From a virus, in the IMG/VR virus record IMGVR_UViG_3300048586_000634, positions 1 to 49,780 of that record: DNA of 49,780 nt. One strand, written 5' to 3'. How positions within the stretch are numbered: position 1 is the stretch's first letter; every line of letters starts with the position of its first letter. Both the position numbers and the translations under genes were made by a program. This document shows positions 22,103 to 31,405 of the stretch, in pieces. The notes below the pieces were generated by a model. It was not told the DNA's origin and searched no databases. It was given only the letters and a program-made list of their open reading frames with translations.

Positions 22103-24825
22103 TGGCTGATGACGATTCCGTATTGTTTGAAGTGGGCGTCATTGAGAACCCACAGACAGGCAAACGTATCGAGAAGCTGGCTCAGTCCGTGGAGGAAAGC
22201 CAGGCTAGGATGCAAGGCGGACTCGCGGCGATTGGTGTCACGGCGGAGTCGGTCAAAGGAATGATGACGGGGCTCAACGCTCAGTTGATTTCCTTCCGAG
22301 ATAGTTCAGTCGAAACGGCCTCTCAGATTCGATCCGCGATGAGTCGCATCCGGGCCGAAGCGAGCGTAGTGCCGAGCGCTGGTGTCGGTGCCGCGCCTTC
22401 CGCTGCGTCCGAGATGGGTTCGCTTGGGGCGATGGCTGGATCCGGCGTGGGTGTAGCTGCCGACTCCGTAAAGGACTTGGGCGATGCGGTTAAAGACACA
22501 GGTCCTTCGCTGCAGGACCTGCAACGCGGGCTTGAGAATGTATCCAGCGCTGCGATGGACGCTGGTGACGATATCGACAAAGCGAGGGGCAAGGCGGGAG
22601 ATCCGATTGCGCTTCGGTTCACCGATGAGCTTACTCCCGCGATGCGAAACGTCCTCGACGAACTGTCGGGTATTGCGGAAGAGGAGCTTGCGAAGGTCTC
22701 GCAGATCATCGAAGAGTCGATCGACAAGCTGCCGACAGCGGAACAGCAAGTGACGCAGAAGATTCGGGAAGAGTACGAAGCGAGGATGGTTGCCGCGTCG
22801 GAAGCCTACGCTGCGATGGCGAATGATGTCGAAGGCTACATTGCCAAGGAGGGCACGGCGGCGGAGAAGATCCAGGCCAACATGGCAAAAGCCGAAGCCT
22901 CGGTGAAGGGTTATCGTGATGCTCACAAAGAGGCTCAAGAGCAGGTTGACCAAGCAACCGTAAAAGGTCTGCGATCTTCGCTTCAAATGGTGAAGGGGTT
23001 TGCTGAGCTCGGTCTGATGACCGAGGAGAACACTCAAAAGTTCATGCAAAGCATGGCTGTGATCCAGGGGCTATTCGACATCTTCGAAGGTGGTGTCGAC
23101 ATGCTCGAAGCGGTGTCGCAAAGCTGGAAGGCAGTCTCCAAAGCAACCGACGCTGCTACAAAGGTTCAAATGGTCGAGCAGGCGCTGCAGACGACGCGGT
23201 TTGCGCAAATGCGAGCCTACCATGCGGCTCTGGTTCAGGAGATTGGATTGGCGAACGCGGCGGCTGCTGCTAATGCGAACCTTGGGGCGGCAAGAAACAC
23301 AATGCCTGCGATGGGCGTGGCCGGGAGTGTCGCAAGCGGCGTGGGCGGGCGCGTTGCGGGAGCTGCGGGAGGGGTTGCAGCAGGTGGGTCGGGGATGCTC
23401 GGAACGGTGGCGGCGGCTGGTTTGGCTACTAAGTTCCTACTGCTTGCTGGAGCTGTCGCGGCTGCAACTGGTGCTGTGATCGGATTTAAGGAAATGGTCC
23501 GGGGAGAAACCGGTGATCCCAAATCAGTGTCGGGAAGGGCTGGCACTTGGATAGCCTCGACAGGCGCATGGGCAATGGAAAGCATCGCGGGTCGCGGTGT
23601 CAACAGAGGCATGCAAGCTTTACCGGGAGCGTCTGGTTTAGGGCCGGTGATCGGAGACGTCGCGGCTTTGACGGACAGTAACATTGCGACGAAGCGTGTT
23701 ACTGATGCGCAGAATCGGAGGATTCTGCAAAACAAGATCGACGATGAAAAAGCGGGCATCGAGCGAGATGCCGGCTATGAGACAACCAGGACTCAGTTGT
23801 CGGCGAAAACCGACATGAGTCGCCAGGCGTACGAGGCTCAGACGTCCGAGGCACTTACCGGCCTTGAGTTAGGAGTGAGCTTGGCGATCGACTCCAGCGA
23901 TCTTGCCAAGCAGCAAAAAATCATCGAGCAGTTCAATGCTGGATATGCGTTGGATATGCAAGCGGTGGGAGATGCAAAGTCGCAGATCGTGGCCTTGCAG
24001 GCGGGTATTGTTGACAACCTGAAGGACCAGTCGGAGCTTGCTGCGTCCAAGGGCGCCAAGCAGCTTACCAGCGAACTGGAGATTCAGGCGACAATACGAG
24101 AATCGATTGCTAAGCAGGAAAGTAAGATTGCGGAGCTGGAGACGAACGGCGTTGCTTCGGCCGATGAGCTGAACGACGCTTACGAGCATGCGAACTACCT
24201 CAACGACATGCTTATCGGCAGTCTCGAAAAGCAAAGGCAGATCCAGTCGCAAACAGCGGCGGAACGGTTAGCTGCCGAGCAGGGATTGCAGCAGGAGATC
24301 CGATCGCAGCTCGATGTTCAGACGACCCGAATGCAACGCCTCGAGGAGATGAGCCGCAGTGCAGGCCGAGCCTATGTAGATATGACCGACCTAGAGCGGG
24401 CCCAAGCAGATGCAGCTATCGAGAAGGCGAGAGCGCAGGGGGGTAAATCGCTAGGGCGAGAAGAAAAAGATTTGCTGTCTCGCGTTGGCACGGAGGAAAC
24501 GGCAAGATTTGTGGACCAGTATTACGTGAACAAGCAGGAAGAGCTCGGCTTCTCCCAGAAGTTCGGAGGAGAGATCGAAGCTGAAAAGCAACAGATCGCG
24601 TCAACGAAATCGGTCCTCGAAGCACAGTTGCAGGCGAGTTACGACGTCAGCGTTTCGGTGAAGATGGATGAAGGAGCGATCGTGGATTCCGTTGTGAACG
24701 AGGCAAGCAAGATCATGGATAAGAAAGTCGAAACCATCACCCAGCAGATCACCCAAAAGATGCAGCAGGACAAGGCGACAGCTTTCCAGTCGAAAGTGAT
24801 GGAGTCGAGGCTCAAAAAGCAATAG
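22102..24825 (+). CDS. Tail tape measure protein
   Basis: 907 residues, the classical long alanine/glutamate/glutamine-rich coiled-coil protein that sets tail length. A hydrophobic stretch around 430-465 (TVAAAGLATKFLLLAGAVAAATGAVIGF) is the membrane-active region typical of tape measures. Long helices flank it. No lysozyme or peptidase domain is evident. By the usual rule of roughly 1.5 angstrom per residue the tail would be around 135 nm (inference). It starts on the chaperone stop (TGATG). Confidence 0.92.
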   Translation: MADDDSVLFEVGVIENPQTGKRIEKLAQSVEESQARMQGGLAAIGVTAESVKGMMTGLNAQLISFRDSSVETASQIRSAMSRIRAEASVVPSAGVGAAPSAASEMGSLGAMAGSGVGVAADSVKDLGDAVKDTGPSLQDLQRGLENVSSAAMDAGDDIDKARGKAGDPIALRFTDELTPAMRNVLDELSGIAEEELAKVSQIIEESIDKLPTAEQQVTQKIREEYEARMVAASEAYAAMANDVEGYIAKEGTAAEKIQANMAKAEASVKGYRDAHKEAQEQVDQATVKGLRSSLQMVKGFAELGLMTEENTQKFMQSMAVIQGLFDIFEGGVDMLEAVSQSWKAVSKATDAATKVQMVEQALQTTRFAQMRAYHAALVQEIGLANAAAAANANLGAARNTMPAMGVAGSVASGVGGRVAGAAGGVAAGGSGMLGTVAAAGLATKFLLLAGAVAAATGAVIGFKEMVRGETGDPKSVSGRAGTWIASTGAWAMESIAGRGVNRGMQALPGASGLGPVIGDVAALTDSNIATKRVTDAQNRRILQNKIDDEKAGIERDAGYETTRTQLSAKTDMSRQAYEAQTSEALTGLELGVSLAIDSSDLAKQQKIIEQFNAGYALDMQAVGDAKSQIVALQAGIVDNLKDQSELAASKGAKQLTSELEIQATIRESIAKQESKIAELETNGVASADELNDAYEHANYLNDMLIGSLEKQRQIQSQTAAERLAAEQGLQQEIRSQLDVQTTRMQRLEEMSRSAGRAYVDMTDLERAQADAAIEKARAQGGKSLGREEKDLLSRVGTEETARFVDQYYVNKQEELGFSQKFGGEIEAEKQQIASTKSVLEAQLQASYDVSVSVKMDEGAIVDSVVNEASKIMDKKVETITQQITQKMQQDKATAFQSKVMESRLKKQ

Positions 24826-24923
24826 GCAAGCTTTTCACATGATCCCTATCGCGGTCGCGAAGCGTGGTAAATACAATGACCTCCTAGGTGGGCCGTGAAC
24901 CGCCCCGTTCCTTGTAATTTGCA

Positions 24924-25379
24924 TTGCATGTCGCCATTACTCCAGTACCGATTGCTGTTGCCATGCTGTTCGTTGTTCTAGGTGCTTTCGTAATCGTAGG
25001 TGTTCTAGTTGCCCTCGTTATTCGTGATAGCAAAAAAGGTAGTGAAGCCAGCGCGGACGAGGCACGTCGATTAAAGATGGCGCGAGAGAGGCTGCCGGTT
25101 TTGGCCGCGAAATTGGAGCAATCCCCAGATTGTGAGTTGTCACAGAAGGAGCTTATTCAGATCTGCCGGGCATTTCCGCAATTTGCAAGACCCGTTTACG
25201 ACCTAGCACTGAAAGCTGTGGCGGCAAGTGGTGGAAGCGTAGCAGCAAAGACGTTTGCCTTGAATGTCGGTCGAGCCTCTTACTCACTCGGCCGGCCTGA
25301 AGGTGCCCCGACAGTTTACGACGAACAAGCCATCCTAAATGACATCCGCGTCCGCGAGTCGGCTGGTCGTGCAGGATAG
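24924..25379 (+). CDS. Single-pass membrane protein, possible cargo component
   Basis: 151 residues. A single transmembrane helix (about 9-33, PIAVAMLFVVLGAFVIVGVLVALVI) is followed by a basic/charged, helical cytoplasmic part (SKKGSEASADEARRLKMARERL). The only available starts are TTG at 24924 and ATG at 24963, neither with a good ribosome binding site. It follows the tape measure by 98 bases and precedes the DprA-like/PRTase-like pair by 226 bases. It may be a tail or lysis-related membrane protein, or the membrane partner of the downstream cassette. Confidence 0.55.
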   Translation: MHVAITPVPIAVAMLFVVLGAFVIVGVLVALVIRDSKKGSEASADEARRLKMARERLPVLAAKLEQSPDCELSQKELIQICRAFPQFARPVYDLALKAVAASGGSVAAKTFALNVGRASYSLGRPEGAPTVYDEQAILNDIRVRESAGRAG

Positions 25380-25489
25380 GAGGGTTCCTGGAAGTTCTTT
25401 CCGCACTAAAGGATTCGATGTCCGATTTCAGCTAAAATAGAGACAAGTCTGGTCCCACCCTTCCAAAACTCGGTGGGTTTGGTCGGGAT

Positions 25490-25609
25490 TTGCCGTCAGG
25501 ACTGGAAGGATTGCGAGTTCTGGACAATAACTTGATAGTCTGGATGGCAGCAGGCGAACTTCCTGCGAAAGTGGCTCAAAACATCGCCAAAGTGGAGAAA
25601 GTGACTTGA
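25490..25609 (+). CDS. Possible short ORF coupled to the DprA-like gene
   Basis: An open frame whose TGA (25607-25609) overlaps the TTG start of the DprA-like gene. Possible starts are TTG at 25490 or ATG at 25544, giving 39 or 21 residues with a helical basic end (AKVAQNIAKVEKV). A stop at 25433 limits it upstream. The overlap suggests translational coupling, but the peptide is short and may be a leader or the remains of a longer gene. Confidence 0.3.
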   Translation: MPSGLEGLRVLDNNLIVWMAAGELPAKVAQNIAKVEKVT

Positions 25610-26298
25610 TCACTGAGTACTCGCCAATCGAGCTGATGGGTGTGTTGAACGACGTCGAAATCAAAAATGCCCCGGAACGATTATTCGTTAGGGGGGACGC
25701 GCAACTTCTTCATGGGAATGGTCGCGTTTCCATTGTTGGTTCGCGAAAAGCGTCCCAAGGCGGCATTGGGCGAGCGGCCCGACTTGCGAAAATGCTAGTC
25801 GAACAAGGATTCGTTGTGGTGAGCGGGCTGGCCGAAGGAATTGATGCGGCAGCCCACAAATCGGCAATCAGCCATGGCGGGAAGACCATCGCCGTCATTG
25901 GAACACCCATCGACAAGGCTTATCCGGCGAAGCACAAAGCATTGCAGGAGGAGATTGCGACTAACCATCTTCTGGTCTCGCAGTTCCCAATTGGAAGCAA
26001 GACTTTTCCAAATTGCTTCCCCATGCGGAACAGGACGATGGCATTGCTCTCTCACGCCACTGTGATCATTGAAGCGGCAGACGGCAGCGGCTCTCTTCAC
26101 CAAGGGTGGGAGGCGCTCAGGCTGGGGAGACCGCTCTATTTGGCTCGATGGCAGGTAGAAGACCAATCACTGGAATGGCCCGCAAAATTTCTCGACTATG
26201 GGGCGATCGTACTGGACGAAGAATCGGTTGTGGACCTGATGCTCAGCCTTCCCAAGCAAATTGACGTAGATGAGCACTCAGCCGCCTTTTCCCTCTAA
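25606..26298 (+). CDS. DprA/Smf-like SLOG-domain protein
   Basis: 230 residues forming only the Rossmann-like core of DprA. Motifs: SIVGSRKAS (42-50), VVSGLAEGIDAAAHK (71-85), GGKTIAVIGTPID, YPAKH, FPMRNRTMALLS (138-149) and IIEAADGSGSLHQGWEALRLGRPLYLAR. The last block departs from genuine DprA (SGSLiTa...AvPG), and the N-terminal SAM and C-terminal winged-helix domains are absent. That favours a specialised SLOG paralogue that binds nucleotides rather than a competence ssDNA-loading factor. The TTG start has GGAG upstream. The 3' end overlaps the PRTase-like gene by 29 bases. Confidence 0.85.
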   Translation: MITEYSPIELMGVLNDVEIKNAPERLFVRGDAQLLHGNGRVSIVGSRKASQGGIGRAARLAKMLVEQGFVVVSGLAEGIDAAAHKSAISHGGKTIAVIGTPIDKAYPAKHKALQEEIATNHLLVSQFPIGSKTFPNCFPMRNRTMALLSHATVIIEAADGSGSLHQGWEALRLGRPLYLARWQVEDQSLEWPAKFLDYGAIVLDEESVVDLMLSLPKQIDVDEHSAAFSL

Positions 26299-26935
26299 AT
26301 TGGTATTTGCTTCTTACTTGGTGTACTCGCCAAAAGGGCTGTCTGATGTTTCGGGTCAATCGCGAAACGTCTGCTACAGCGTAAAGAACAACGGGACTAT
26401 TCAGGGAATACGTTCCATAGAACGTCTGGCAACCCGAGTAGCCGAAAGTCGCGAGGAGTTTCCGTTCCTCGGAGAGATTCTGGATAGGAAGTGCATCTTG
26501 GTTCCTGTCCCTCGCAGCAGTTTGATGCAACCAGGTACACTTTGGCCGTCTGACGTGATTTGTGACGAGTTGTCGAAGAACAATCTAGGCGCTAAGGTTC
26601 GATTGCTGCGTCGTCACAAACCTGCTCCGAAATCCTCTACCGCTGGTCCGGGTGGCCGACCTGATCCTGAAGTCCACTTTGAAACCACAGTTTTGGACCC
26701 TAATGCGATCGAACTTTTTCAGGTCCCAATGTCAATCGTTCTCGTTGACGATGTAATCACGAGAGGCTCCACTTTTATCGGAATGTGCGCAAGGGTGAGG
26801 ACCCAGTTCCCGAATGTGCCAATCTACGCCTTCGCCCTGATTCGAACTGAATCCTACAATGATATTGAATCCGTACGATCTCCCGTGCGGGGAGTGATCA
26901 ATTACGAAGTAGGTAGGCTTCATCGGGTCCCATAG
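26270..26935 (+). CDS. Phosphoribosyltransferase-like protein
   Basis: 221 residues. The PRPP-binding loop is IVLVDDVITRGST (156-168), the signature of type I phosphoribosyltransferases, and ILVPVPRSS (76-84) is the family's early strand, as in ComF. The region between has a Gly/Pro-rich flexible loop (STAGPGGRPDPE). It starts 29 bases inside the DprA-like gene, so the two are translationally linked. Together they resemble the two competence proteins DprA and ComFC, here without any other competence gene. Acceptor base or nucleotide unknown. Confidence 0.82.
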   Translation: MSTQPPFPSKLVFASYLVYSPKGLSDVSGQSRNVCYSVKNNGTIQGIRSIERLATRVAESREEFPFLGEILDRKCILVPVPRSSLMQPGTLWPSDVICDELSKNNLGAKVRLLRRHKPAPKSSTAGPGGRPDPEVHFETTVLDPNAIELFQVPMSIVLVDDVITRGSTFIGMCARVRTQFPNVPIYAFALIRTESYNDIESVRSPVRGVINYEVGRLHRVP

Positions 26936-26995
26936 AGTCCTATGTTTGAAGCTTAACAAGAAGGACGACTAGCTTGGTTGCCGGAGGGGACCAAG

Positions 26996-27736
26996 TTGAT
27001 AGTCGTTTACGGCAATTACCGCCATAGGCAAGATAGTACTGGTATCACCGTATCGACCTCGATTGAGGAAAACGAAACGGGAGTGCCCTACCGCGCCGTC
27101 ACCGATATCAACATCGAAGGACGGCTTCGCAACAGGCGACTCGAATCGCCAAAGTCTCTTGATCCCATCATCCGCGAAATGGAGCTTGCGTACTCCCAGC
27201 CCGGTATGGACTTTGGGATGCTTCATGACGACGGCACTCGGTCGACCGTCTGGTTTCGCAATGCGGACACCATAGGCGGGATCCGGCCTCGCATGCTTGC
27301 CTATCCGAACTACCGCGGCGGCGAGTATGTCAACTATCGCCAGTTTCAAATCCAACTTTCGGTCATGCACCCCGTGGTTGGTACGCCCGAATACATCCGG
27401 TTCTCAGAGTCTATCTCCATCGACGGTGGAGGCGGCGAGTGGGATGTCAAAGAAACCAACTTTGGCCGGGGTGTTCGGCATCGACTTCGGACACACAAAA
27501 AGTGCACGGCAGTACAGTCCGGCAGTGCTGTAGGCAGAGACGATTTCCCCAGGATTCCTCCTCCGATATGGCCGTTCGCGCTTCGTACCGAAGAGCCCAA
27601 GATCGATCGGGAGATTCGACCGCGAGGCGGTGCACGTACGGGTAATGTTCGCCTCGAAGAGTGCGAAATCTCATGGACCTACGAATACGTTTGGCCAGTT
27701 CGGCTCGACGGGATTCCTCACTATGCAATTGGGTAA
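26996..27736 (+). CDS. Tail protein, likely distal tail component
   Basis: 246 residues from a TTG with GGAGGGG six bases upstream; an earlier TTG at 26978 is less likely. The sequence is strand-rich (KLIVVYGNYRHR region, STSIEENETGVPYRAVTDINIEGRL) with several Arg-rich turns and a WTYEYVWPV end. It directly precedes the large tail-tip protein, where distal tail (Dit-like) proteins are found. No motif proves it. Confidence 0.5.
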   Translation: MIVVYGNYRHRQDSTGITVSTSIEENETGVPYRAVTDINIEGRLRNRRLESPKSLDPIIREMELAYSQPGMDFGMLHDDGTRSTVWFRNADTIGGIRPRMLAYPNYRGGEYVNYRQFQIQLSVMHPVVGTPEYIRFSESISIDGGGGEWDVKETNFGRGVRHRLRTHKKCTAVQSGSAVGRDDFPRIPPPIWPFALRTEEPKIDREIRPRGGARTGNVRLEECEISWTYEYVWPVRLDGIPHYAIG

Positions 27737-27742
27737 TTGACT

Positions 27743-30700
27743 ATGCCAAGTAACCGATGGATTGGCCAAGCGGTCGCCACTCGCGAGATCGTTCAGTTTG
27801 TACCGCGGAACATAAGCCCAGGAGATCGCTTTCAATTGTCCGATGGTGTTCAGCGGTACGGCTTCACTTATCCGGCTATTCAGCCTGAGTCCGATACAAC
27901 GGCGAAAGATCGGGCCAGTCGTGTCGTCGAAGCGATCGTGTCGGCGGCCAACCAAGACAATACCGTGAACCTGGGTGGCGGTATCGAAGATGAAGTGGAG
28001 ATCGAGGTGTCGAACTATGGAGGGCAGCCGTCGATTCGCGTAGCTGGGTTGGCTTCAGGTCGGCCTGTCAGCTTAGTCGCAACGGCGGTTCCCGCTTCCC
28101 AGAATGCGATTCGTGTTTCGCAGCTCCAAGAGGGAAGCAGCGGCAAGGATCTTGTGTTCGAACTCAAATGGCCGGCAGTGCCTACGCTCGGCAAGTGGGC
28201 GATCGCGGCAGACGGTAAGCGCCCCGAGATCCTTGCGTACAACGCGATTGCAGCCGATCTAAAAAGCGCAATTGAAGGATTTGGCTTGCCTTGCACGACG
28301 GTGACAGTAACCGGTTCACACTCGGCTGGGTATGTCGTCACGTTGAGCGGATTAACGGCAGAAATGCCTAACCCTCCTTTGCTGTTTCCGATCGTACCTC
28401 CGCCTCGTATCGAACAGGTCGTTGAAGTCACGCTTTACGAGCATTCCAAGTACCGGTTTGGTGAAACCAGCTATGAACCGATCTTCATCGAAGCGGACGC
28501 ATCGGCTGCGGAATTCAAGAGCTACCTGCTTGTTGCGGGGTTAAGTTCGATCCATCTGCCGAACATTACCGTGGTGCGAACTGAGATTACGCCGACGATG
28601 GATTATGAGGCCGGAGCGGTTTACGAAGTCTCGTTCAACAGCGACGCCGCGTACGACGCTTTCATGGCGCTACCGAAGTTTCGGATTGGGTACACCTTTA
28701 CCGCGAAGGACTACACGAGCGCGGGCACATTGCCCAATAGCTACTTGTACGATTTTGACCTTCTTCGGATTACCAACATCGGCGGTTACAAACTTCGCTT
28801 GTACCAACCGCAAATATCGGTGGGCGGATCAACGTTGAACCCGTTCAATCGATACTGGCACACGAAGGCGTTTCCGGAATATTCAGTGCCGGAAGTCCCC
28901 ACGACTTGGGACCTGGAGTACGTGATCAATTCGCCGGTGTCGGGATACGATTCCCAGGTGACTATCGCTAGAACAACGCGGCTCTACACCGGCGATGTAT
29001 CGAAAGACGGCGTGGATGTGGTGTTCCGGTTTACGATGGATAATGCGACAGTCGTGAACTTGACGTCGCTACAGATCGGAGTTGCTATAGGTTTGCCAGA
29101 GGCGGAAGTGCCTCTCGAGGTGAATGTGATCACCGGCGCCGAACGCAATACGCTCGGTGTGAACAACAACGCGGGCTACAAGATCACCACCGTTTCCGGT
29201 ACCGGCATTACGAACAAAGTCGTTTTGCTTCCGGCCTTGGATCTTAATCACCAGTCGCTCTATCAGTTCGAATGGAACGGGGTGAGATCGCACCGATTTA
29301 CGGGGGCTTCCAAGCGGGCCGATATCATCGCGGCAGCCGAGTCTGTTTTCGGTAGCGGCAACGTCGCGGTGTCGATAGCTGAGGGCGGCCAATACCAAAT
29401 TGAGTTTTGCGGGGATCAGTCCGAAGTCGATGTCAATTTCAAACTGATACTCCCGGGTAGCTCGGCAGAATCGGCGGTCGTCATCGAGCCTCAAACTCCG
29501 ATGAAGGAATGGGTACTGCGGTATCAATTCCTCGGTGGCGTGTGCTCTGGTAAGTGGAGGTTCCGTGACGCTCTGGGGACTCCGGCTGGTCCAGACTTCG
29601 ATTGGTTGACCGACGAAGAAGTGACGGGGGCCGATATTCTCGACGCTCTGACGGAGATCGAACAGAACTATGGGTCCGTTCTGGAGCCGACCGACGTAGA
29701 GGTCGTCACGGAAGCCGTTGGAAGAAAGTTCCTGGTCCGAGAGTTCACGATCACCTTTCAGGCACAGCCTTACGCGGATCTGGTCGGAGAAGAGGATATC
29801 CCGTTCTGGGTCGACATCGATGTGAGCGATCTGCTTACGGCCGAACCGGCAATGTCGGTGACTGCGATTGGTCAGCCGCAAAAGGTGGAGATTCAAAGCA
29901 TCTCGATTGAGCATGCTCCGACATCGGGGCTCTGGCGATTGTCTTACAACGGATCGAACACGACGGACCTATCGTTCAATGCGAGCGCCGCAAACGTGCA
30001 GTCAGCGTTGACTGCGTTGGGGGAGACCGTCACAGTCGTTGGTGCGAGCGGTGGTCCTTATCGAGTTATCTGGTCGACGGCTGGCGAACGGCATCTCCTT
30101 TCGGGTACCGATCTGACGCTTTCCTCGGCTTCGGTTCCTGCCTTCGATACGGTTGTCGTGCAGCCAGGTACAGGACCGAACCACTTCAACAACGCAGATA
30201 ATTGGTCGCTCGGCAGAACGCCTGCGGATGGGGACCAAATCGTTTTCGCAGACGGATCGGTAAGCTGTCTCTACGGGCTAGAGTGCACAACGATTCCATC
30301 GGGAGTCGATGTTTATCGAAGCTGGACTGGGAGTCTTGGATTAGCCGAAGTGAGAGAAGATGGCAGCGTGGAGACGCTTCCAAGCTGGTTGGTCTTCTCG
30401 GCGACATCGGTCAGTTCCCTGCCGATTCGAATTGGCCTTGGAGAGTCGGGCGAAGGGCCTGCCGTTTGTCGAATAAGCGTTGCGAATCGTCCGTTCGATG
30501 GCAATGTTCTCTATTCCCAAACAGGCACGCGTGTCAAAGCAGTCGCTCTAAAGGGGACCAACGCTGCCAACAAACTGGTGTGCGTCCAAGGTGACGTCGC
30601 GTTGGGTGTACGTCCCGAGGATGTTTCTTCGCTTGCCTTGCTGCAACTTGTGCCGGGATCATCCGGTGAAGAGTTGACGTTCTACGCGAGCGAAGGGGCA

Positions 30701-31405
30701 ACGATCGTTCGCGTCAACCAAATGGGTGGCTCGGCTATTCTCAATAAGCCACCAACAATGATCGTCTCGACTGGAGGCTCCATGGTGGTGAACGGTGATG
30801 GTGCCTGCAAGCTTCTCGACCTGTTCGATACCAACGTGCGTTGGCTGGCAAGCGGCGTGTTGGGCAAGTCGGGCGTGGTTGAAACGGCGATGTTCGGTGA
30901 CACCGAGTCCGGATTGCTTGGCGACATTGACGGGGGAGATGCTTTCTCGACATTCGGGGGAGGAGGCGGGGGACTTGCCGATTCTTCAACGGTAGCGACA
31001 GGGATCAGGATACTCAGCACGGCACATGGACTCACCTCCGGGGATCGCGTCTATATGCGGGCCTACTCTGGGATCATCGGCCTTGATGGCCGAACCTTTG
31101 CTGTTCGTGTGGTCGATGAAGACACATTCGATCTTATTGCAGCGGCAGCCTACGGAACGCTCGTTGGATACGAGGGGCAAGTGCACTGGGGGGAAGCCAA
31201 CACGGTGCGAGTCCGTGGGAGTGCGGTTTTGGATTTTGACTCGGACGGTCGAGATCGCGATATCGTCGCGCCTGTCGTCGTTCAGGGGACTGGAGTTCTC
31301 AGTGATCTCAAAGGGACCATCATCGATTTGCGGATGTGGCCGGAGCAGGTTGAGTCGCTGCTCTACCTCGGTACGCAGGTGGAATTGCGAAGGACGAGTC
31401 GATGA
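27743..31405 (+). CDS. Large modular tail-tip protein with repeated beta domains
   Basis: 1,220 residues from the ATG at 27743. At least five related blocks of about 75-100 residues can be aligned by eye (near 136-212, 222-320, 496-572, 582-702, 716-792), with the pattern GxWxLxYNG, FNASAANVQSAL, then GGPYRVIWS. Residues about 795-1060 start with FNNADNWSLGRTPADGDQIVF and look like a beta-solenoid. Residues 1062-1134 hold an IDGGDAFSTF block followed by an FCCH-like unit (AHGLTSGDRVYMR, GIIGLDGRTF). All this fits an extended tail-tip or fibre protein. It overlaps the next gene by four bases. Confidence 0.75.
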   Translation: MPSNRWIGQAVATREIVQFVPRNISPGDRFQLSDGVQRYGFTYPAIQPESDTTAKDRASRVVEAIVSAANQDNTVNLGGGIEDEVEIEVSNYGGQPSIRVAGLASGRPVSLVATAVPASQNAIRVSQLQEGSSGKDLVFELKWPAVPTLGKWAIAADGKRPEILAYNAIAADLKSAIEGFGLPCTTVTVTGSHSAGYVVTLSGLTAEMPNPPLLFPIVPPPRIEQVVEVTLYEHSKYRFGETSYEPIFIEADASAAEFKSYLLVAGLSSIHLPNITVVRTEITPTMDYEAGAVYEVSFNSDAAYDAFMALPKFRIGYTFTAKDYTSAGTLPNSYLYDFDLLRITNIGGYKLRLYQPQISVGGSTLNPFNRYWHTKAFPEYSVPEVPTTWDLEYVINSPVSGYDSQVTIARTTRLYTGDVSKDGVDVVFRFTMDNATVVNLTSLQIGVAIGLPEAEVPLEVNVITGAERNTLGVNNNAGYKITTVSGTGITNKVVLLPALDLNHQSLYQFEWNGVRSHRFTGASKRADIIAAAESVFGSGNVAVSIAEGGQYQIEFCGDQSEVDVNFKLILPGSSAESAVVIEPQTPMKEWVLRYQFLGGVCSGKWRFRDALGTPAGPDFDWLTDEEVTGADILDALTEIEQNYGSVLEPTDVEVVTEAVGRKFLVREFTITFQAQPYADLVGEEDIPFWVDIDVSDLLTAEPAMSVTAIGQPQKVEIQSISIEHAPTSGLWRLSYNGSNTTDLSFNASAANVQSALTALGETVTVVGASGGPYRVIWSTAGERHLLSGTDLTLSSASVPAFDTVVVQPGTGPNHFNNADNWSLGRTPADGDQIVFADGSVSCLYGLECTTIPSGVDVYRSWTGSLGLAEVREDGSVETLPSWLVFSATSVSSLPIRIGLGESGEGPAVCRISVANRPFDGNVLYSQTGTRVKAVALKGTNAANKLVCVQGDVALGVRPEDVSSLALLQLVPGSSGEELTFYASEGATIVRVNQMGGSAILNKPPTMIVSTGGSMVVNGDGACKLLDLFDTNVRWLASGVLGKSGVVETAMFGDTESGLLGDIDGGDAFSTFGGGGGGLADSSTVATGIRILSTAHGLTSGDRVYMRAYSGIIGLDGRTFAVRVVDEDTFDLIAAAAYGTLVGYEGQVHWGEANTVRVRGSAVLDFDSDGRDRDIVAPVVVQGTGVLSDLKGTIIDLRMWPEQVESLLYLGTQVELRRTSR

